From Lytechinus variegatus (lineage: Eukaryota > Echinodermata > Echinoidea > Temnopleuroida > Toxopneustidae): DNA of 64,000 bases. Below, one piece after another: positions 60,401 to 64,000 of the stretch (position 1 is the stretch's first letter; each line of letters opens with the position of its first letter). The stretch is taken from NCBI RefSeq assembly GCF_018143015.1, contig NC_054740.1, positions 74,297,856 to 74,361,855 on the forward strand, read 5' to 3'. The notes under the pieces are model-generated. The model was not told where the DNA came from and ran no database searches. It saw only the letters and a program-made list of their open reading frames with translations. Made by a program: the position numbers and the translations under genes.

Positions 60401-63400
60401 GATTATGTCCCAATACCCTAAAATACAATTCATAGTGAGACTACTCCCTCCTATGCCAGATTCTGAATCCACAATGTAAGGGCTCGTTTGATCCAAAGGC
60501 CACAGGGGGGGTACTGTTCTGTGCATTATTCAATCTTCAAATGAGATTGAATTTGCGGCTGGAAACTTACCATCTCTTTGAGAGAGGCGATTGGGTGGAT
60601 TCTGTCCTCTGCAATGCATGATACCACACCTATTAGGCATCTCATCTTCTATCTTGTACATGGATGCATTGTAGTAATCCAGTGAATGCACCACTCGAAG
60701 ATACAACAACAGACGATCAAGTACCTAAAATTAAAAACAATTAGGATAAACAAGTAGAAATGTACGTAGAGGTTACTCTGGTAACATATCTATTGCAAGA
60801 AGACAAAATGAAATTGTTCGTCCCAATTCATATTTAATCAAATACAGACCATACACTCAGGCATTTCATAACGTCTAGTCTAACAGCTTTTGTTGATGGA
60901 GACTATCCTCTCTGACAACCTAAGCATTACCTCTAAAAGAGCAAAGTTTTACAATAAAGCCAATAGTACCTCATGTCTTTAATACCTGGCATAATTATTA
61001 TGAATCAAAAGAGGTATATATGAACAAGTAGCCCCAGAGAGCCAAAAGGACAAGAATACTACATGTACATAAAATATGAAGGAAAAAATTGGTTGATATG
61101 TCACTTATTTCTATTAGATCTGTATAAAATCATACCTTGCATAAATGATCGTCTTTCTCAAAGGAAATATCCCCTATCTCTTGACCCTCTTCCTGTCCAT
61201 CAGCCTTCATTCCAAGCAGTACCTCTTCCTCAGCACTCAATTCCTCTACAAGGTAATCTGTGATGTTCTCAAGGATTGGATTCCTTGCTGGCAATGGTTC
61301 TTTGGGTTCCTCTTCAGGTGTCTGGGAGAATCATAAATATTTCAATTATAATACTTCCAGTGACTCTCCTTCATAAGTTTTTTTTTTATTTTGTAAGATG
61401 ACAAATTCAAAGTAAGAAGCATAGAATTAGAATCTTTTTTTTAAATTGTCGAAGTTATATCCAGGAGAAAGTTACATACAGTGTTCGTCTACATCTACCA
61501 GTATACTATTTAGAAATTATCAAAAAATAAAAGCAAGAATGCAAATTCACATTAGTGGAAGATTATTTAAGCTGCATAAATAGTATCCACCCCCCCCCCA
61601 AAAAAAAAAAAACCCTCATGGCTGTAGGAAGCAAGTACACTACCTTTTGTCAAGTTTTAACCAAAACCAGGAACAATGTTGTAGTATAAATATTGAATAT
61701 TCATTCATTAACTAACATATCCTTTACAAGAAGCAGAAGCATTTCTACTTGATTTGAAACTTACAGTTTCTTCTTTCTCTTCAATGCTTCCCTCTTCAGT
61801 TTTTTCTGTCTTTTCTGTTTTTTCTCCCTTATCTCCATCAGCTGCTGCGGCTGCGGCAGCTGCAGCCTCTGCTTTCTTTTTCTCCTTTTCCTCCTGCTCT
61901 TTCTTCTTCCTCTTCTCATTCTTCACTTTCCATTTTTTCAGGTCCCATCCAGGCTCGCCAGTGAAGAGCTCATGTTTCTGATCCATCAGCTGAACAAGGC
62001 GTGCTGCCAATTTAAGATCAGATTTGACAATGTTCTTGTGTGCAGCAATGCCACTAACAGCACGGATACGGTGGGCCAAGTCTCTGTTAACTACAGGGCT
62101 CAGTTCACAGTCTCTTAGCTAGGAGAGGAATGAGAATAAACGATGTTAAATTAGGTCTTGAAAATACAGGAAAGAGGAAAGTCACATGAAAGGGGGGGGG
62201 GGAATACCAAACTTTCCTGCATTTATCTTCAAAAATATGACTGCCATTTAATCCAGTCCACACTTATCTCTACACACATTTGCATTCTTACATTTTTCTC
62301 TTTTAGCTTGTCAATCACTCAAATTTTACTCAGATCTCACACTTAGAAACCAAACACATTGAAAATATCAGAATGAAAATGTTGAAGGAAATTCAATGCC
62401 TGTGTCGGCTCTTCCTATTCTGTTTTCAAATCTCCTTTACTTACCCTAATACTACTAAGGTTCCAACAGATTTCCTTGATATTGACTGTCCTGTCGAAGG
62501 TAACCCATCCATGACGCTGAAAGTTTCTATCACGCTGAGGATCAGCTAGGGCAACTCTCATGAATCCCTTGTATCGCTTACACAGCTGTAGAAAACATTC
62601 ATTAATGAATGAGTATTGATGTGTCAATTAAACATTGGTAATTATGATTTGTGTGGGCTACAAAAATATATGAAAAATGAGATAGTGAATTTAAAGATGT
62701 TGGACATGAAATAAGCAAGTCAAATGGCAAATTGTTAGGCAAGCTGTGGTTTCAGGGGTGGTGGTTTGGGATGCAAAAAATAGAATAGTAATCTTGTTTA
62801 TTCAACCCTTTCCCCTTTACAATACTTGGTCCTGATGGTCTTAGTCTTATGATGCTACACATTCTCCGAAACACATGCCCAAAACTGTGTAGAATGTTCA
62901 ATGCTAACATCCTAAGAACTCACCGAAACTATCTCCTCCTTCTTTATAATGGGAGCAACATTCCTGATGAAAATAGAGTAGGTCTTATGAAGTGCTCTGG
63001 GTTTAGGTTCATCTGGATCTTTTGTTTCTTCTTCCTCTTCTTCCCCCTTCTCTCCTTCTTCTCCTTCCTCTCCTTCTTCCTTTGCTTCTCCCTCTTCAAG
63101 CTTGTTATCACTCTCTGATGCACCCTTCTCACCACTACTCTCTAAGCCTGGAGGAAAAAAAAAACATCATTCATTACATACAGTCTAAAAAACATTTTCT
63201 CTTTTGTAAGTAATCATGCAATACATCAAATGTCTATCATTTGAACAACATTAACTTTCAATGCATAAAACTCAGTTGGAAAAATCTCCAATTTGTATAT
63301 TTAGCCAAACCCTTTAAATCTTATATCACATCAAAAAGAATGATTTATTAATTGATACATCAATTTTAAATGAAAAAATCTGAAATGTGTCACTTCACAT

Positions 63401-63956
63401 TATTTTAATTTTTAAAAAACGGCATTGACTAACCGTACTATGAAAGAATATATTCAAGGTAATTTGTATAGCTAAGTAGAGTATTAACCCTATCTAGGCC
63501 GGGGTATTTTGGGAGTTCATATGGCCGGGGTGGGGGGTCCATAAGTTAAGCGTAAGACTTGTAACTCAGTGAGCGGCGCAGTAAAAAAAAATTGCGCAGC
63601 AAAAATAGGGTCTGGATACAAGCACACTGGGCTTGGGGGTCAGATAATCGTATCATGTATTTTCATCTTGACATTCTGAGCATATACATATTCAAGTCAA
63701 AATCAATAAAAGACATAAGAGTTTAAGCTTTTTCTAACAAACAAACAACAGGAAATGTGGTGAAAATGAGCAAATGCTTACCAGGAGGAGCTGGTTCTGG
63801 CTCCAGCATTCCTTGTTCATGTCCTGATTCATCTGATTCACTATCACTACCTGAACTGCTACTAATATCACTCTCACTATCACTGTAATCTGGCTCTCGA
63901 TGCTTGCGCTTCTTGCCTCGCTTTCTTTTCTTACCTTGTCGGCCCACCTCTCCATT
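54351..63956 (-). CDS. SRRT: Serrate RNA effector molecule (ARS2), last 11 exons (partial)
   Basis: ARS2 is a nuclear scaffold that binds the cap-binding complex and routes capped transcripts (primary microRNAs, snRNAs, histone mRNAs, short-lived RNAs) to maturation or decay (family knowledge). Exons in transcript order: 63956-63782, 63147-62924, 62585-62445, 62118-61765, 61321-61136, 60724-60571, 59815-59707, 58809-58656, 58283-58064, 57310-57217, 54417-54351; 1878 nt, 625 residues plus TAA. The family is about 870 residues, so roughly the first third lies right of the window. Fragment landmarks: basic then Ser/Asp/Glu-rich stretches (1-110), the RRM-like domain (~113-190), a charged coiled-coil-like KKE/alanine tract (~240-275), [17 protein letters not shown], the zinc-finger-like [20 protein letters not shown] (C468, H484, H489), a Gly/Gln/Tyr-rich tail and the terminal [12 protein letters not shown]. 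The intron 59706-58810 is AT-AC. Confidence 0.96.
54605..55377. repeat. TTAA-flanked MITE, CCCTA family, longest copy
   Basis: TTAA on both sides; perfect inverted ends CCCTATCTAGGCCGGGG / CCCCGGCCTAGATAGGG. G- and C-runs sit inside each end. The 773-bp interior has no coding frame. In SRRT intron before the last exon. Confidence 0.93.
55549..56133. repeat. Interspersed repeat with GGTCA-rich subunits, copy 3
   Basis: Left end ACAAGTGGAATGCCTCTGGC then GTCTCACCTGCATCACGCG; right end CACTCTGCTATGCAGGTGAG. Contains TGACCTTTGACCT at 55761 and 55924. SRRT intron. Confidence 0.9.
56541..57140. repeat. MITE with long inverted arms
   Basis: AGGCTGAATATGTTTATATC and ACAAAATGCTGAACATTTT are mirrored at 57060-57137; AGGCATGTCTTCATTAATAT and the GGGGATGTGACATCATCAGC block also pair. 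Short A/T-rich centre. SRRT intron. Confidence 0.85.
57217..57310 (-). CDS. SRRT: SRRT exon: GRGGYDQ-rich tail
   Basis: Acceptor cttcag, donor gtgaga at 57216; 94 nt. Encodes [20 protein letters not shown] and [10 protein letters not shown], an RG/YG low-complexity stretch. Confidence 0.9.
57499..57900. repeat. CCCTA-family MITE, truncated, inverted relative to 54605
   Basis: Starts TTAACCCTAATTAGAACCC; then GCTGCGCAAC, TTACCACGTCACTCACTGAT and GTACAAATCCAATGCAAGTA match the complement of 54605-55377. The far end is missing. Confidence 0.75.
58064..58283 (-). CDS. SRRT: SRRT exon: VLFFNNYL and Gln/Gly/Ser-rich tail
   Basis: Acceptor cctacag, donor gtatag at 58063. [15 protein letters not shown] matches human VAFFNNFLTDAKR; the rest is rich in Gln, Ser, Gly and Tyr, unlike the Pro-rich vertebrate tail. 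Confidence 0.92.
58375..58560. repeat. CCCTA-family MITE fragment
   Basis: TTTCGTAAGTGCATG, ATTGCTCAAAAAC and ATCTACAAATCCATTGCAAA match the interior at 57640-57720. Both ends are lost. SRRT intron. Confidence 0.65.
58656..58809 (-). CDS. SRRT: SRRT exon: zinc-finger-like [13 protein letters not shown]
   Basis: Begins G-GAG-GTG-GAA directly after a terminal AC; joined to the previous exon it restores [14 protein letters not shown] with no gap against human EVEKFVTSNTQEL. Contains [20 protein letters not shown] and [16 protein letters not shown]. The donor is the weaker GTTGGT at 58655. Confidence 0.94.
58810..59706 (-). other. SRRT: U12-type AT-AC intron in SRRT
   Basis: Starts ATATCCTTTC (59706 downward), has TTCCTTGAC at 58832-58824 as branch site, and ends AC at 58811-58810, about 15 nt past the branch adenosine. 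All three match the minor-spliceosome consensus (RTATCCTTT; TTCCTTRAC; short branch-to-acceptor distance). No GT-AG pair near these positions restores the reading frame. Confidence 0.92.
59335..59460 (-). repeat. SINE tail fragment with poly-C run
   Basis: CACTTTTTGCCTGAGGATAC resembles TTTTTGCCTGAGGGTAAAAA of the SINE at 24252-24494. A run of about 15 C follows. Inside the AT-AC intron. Confidence 0.5.
59707..59815 (-). CDS. SRRT: SRRT exon upstream of the AT-AC intron
   Basis: Acceptor ttcag; encodes [20 protein letters not shown] then [15 protein letters not shown]. There is no GT donor at the homology boundary; the exon ends ...GAACT and is followed by ATATCCTTTC, the U12-type AT-AC 5' splice site. 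Confidence 0.92.
60571..60724 (-). CDS. SRRT: SRRT exon: [17 protein letters not shown]
   Basis: Acceptor attttag, donor gtaagt at 60570. [20 protein letters not shown] followed by [15 protein letters not shown] and PPNR are strongly conserved ARS2 sequence. Confidence 0.96.
61136..61321 (-). CDS. SRRT: SRRT exon: [20 protein letters not shown]
   Basis: Acceptor ttctcccag, donor gtatga at 61135; 62 codons. [20 protein letters not shown] matches human [20 protein letters not shown]. Confidence 0.95.
61765..62118 (-). CDS. SRRT: SRRT exon: [14 protein letters not shown] and coiled-coil tract
   Basis: Acceptor tcctag, donor gtaagt at 61764; 118 codons. Starts [20 protein letters not shown], then ends in KKE-rich sequence with a nine-alanine run and [11 protein letters not shown]. 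Confidence 0.95.
62445..62585 (-). CDS. SRRT: SRRT exon: RRM-like domain core
   Basis: Acceptor ttctacag, donor gtaagt at 62444. Encodes [20 protein letters not shown] then [20 protein letters not shown], nearly identical to vertebrate ARS2. Confidence 0.96.
62924..63147 (-). CDS. SRRT: SRRT exon: Glu-rich linker and start of RRM-like domain
   Basis: Acceptor ttcctccag, donor gtgagt at 62923. A run of Glu/Lys/Gly is followed by [20 protein letters not shown], the first strand and helix of the RRM-like fold. Confidence 0.93.
63484..63610. repeat. CCCTA-family MITE, internally deleted
   Basis: TTAACCCTATCTAGGCCGGG followed by GTATTTTGGGAGTTCATATG as in 54605, then a jump to the far-end block (CAGTGAGCGGCGCAGTAAAA, TTGCGCAGC) and AATAGGG. 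SRRT intron. Confidence 0.85.
63782..63956 (-). CDS. SRRT: SRRT exon: basic then acidic Ser-rich segment
   Basis: Acceptor atttccag, donor gtaagc at 63781. Begins [20 protein letters not shown], then SDSESD repeats and PEPAPPG. First exon of the gene inside the window; in frame with the next (phase 1). Confidence 0.9.
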
Positions 63957-64000
63957 CTGGAAATAACAATAACATCAAAATTGCCAATTAAACAAGATTT

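Noticed and set aside
61754..61981. Plus-strand frame of Ser, Phe and Ala runs
   Set aside because: Antisense of the Glu/Lys/Ala-rich SRRT exon 62118-61765.
63022..63213. Plus-strand Leu/Pro-rich frame resembling a membrane segment
   Set aside because: Antisense of the Glu-rich SRRT exon 63147-62924.
1..64000. A novel defence, CRISPR or gene-cluster system
   Set aside because: All coding sequence resolves into three known housekeeping genes; the tandem arrays present (13074-13188, 35483-35716, 10725-11105) are transposon or microsatellite repeats without spacers or associated genes.

Overview
This is a eukaryotic nuclear window: AT-rich, intron-rich, with canonical GT-AG splice sites and many short non-autonomous transposons. 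Protein similarity and the repeat families (tRNA-derived SINEs, TTAA-flanked MITEs, repeats carrying TGACCTTTGACCT) suggest an invertebrate deuterostome, most likely an echinoderm such as a sea urchin. The organism call is inference from recalled sequence character, not a database match.

Three protein-coding genes can be reconstructed exon by exon. (1) 508-4018, plus strand: the last four coding exons of a pyrroline-5-carboxylate reductase, closest in form to PYCR3; its 5' end lies left of the window. (2) 42297-18941, minus strand: a complete nicotinate phosphoribosyltransferase (NAPRT), 13 coding exons, 572 codons, every junction in frame, with an upstream in-frame stop confirming the start. 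(3) 63956-54351, minus strand: the last 11 exons (625 residues) of SRRT/ARS2; its 5' end lies right of the window. PYCR and NAPRT are convergent. NAPRT and SRRT are head-to-tail on the same strand, 12 kb apart.

The spaces between genes and the long introns are mostly repeats. 4-18.9 kb holds at least nine short DNA elements, including a 2.1-kb element carrying twelve copies of a CCCGTACGAC-core motif and a Tc1-type element with Sleeping Beauty-like ends. NAPRT introns hold SINEs, two purine-rich tracts, a CAT microsatellite just upstream of exon 5, and several MITEs. 43-49 kb holds a long-inverted-repeat element, two hairpins and two copies of a 1.6-kb hAT-like element with 8-bp target duplications. 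SRRT introns hold more MITEs and an AT-AC (U12-type) intron with exact consensus signals.

The genes have housekeeping roles: proline synthesis, NAD synthesis from nicotinate, and nuclear RNA processing with the cap-binding complex. No operon, defence system, CRISPR array, rRNA or free-standing tRNA is visible. The observations most worth following are the AT-AC intron, the PYCR3-NAPRT linkage (also present at human 8q24.3), the CCCGTACGAC element, and the spread of DR1-like sites by repeats.
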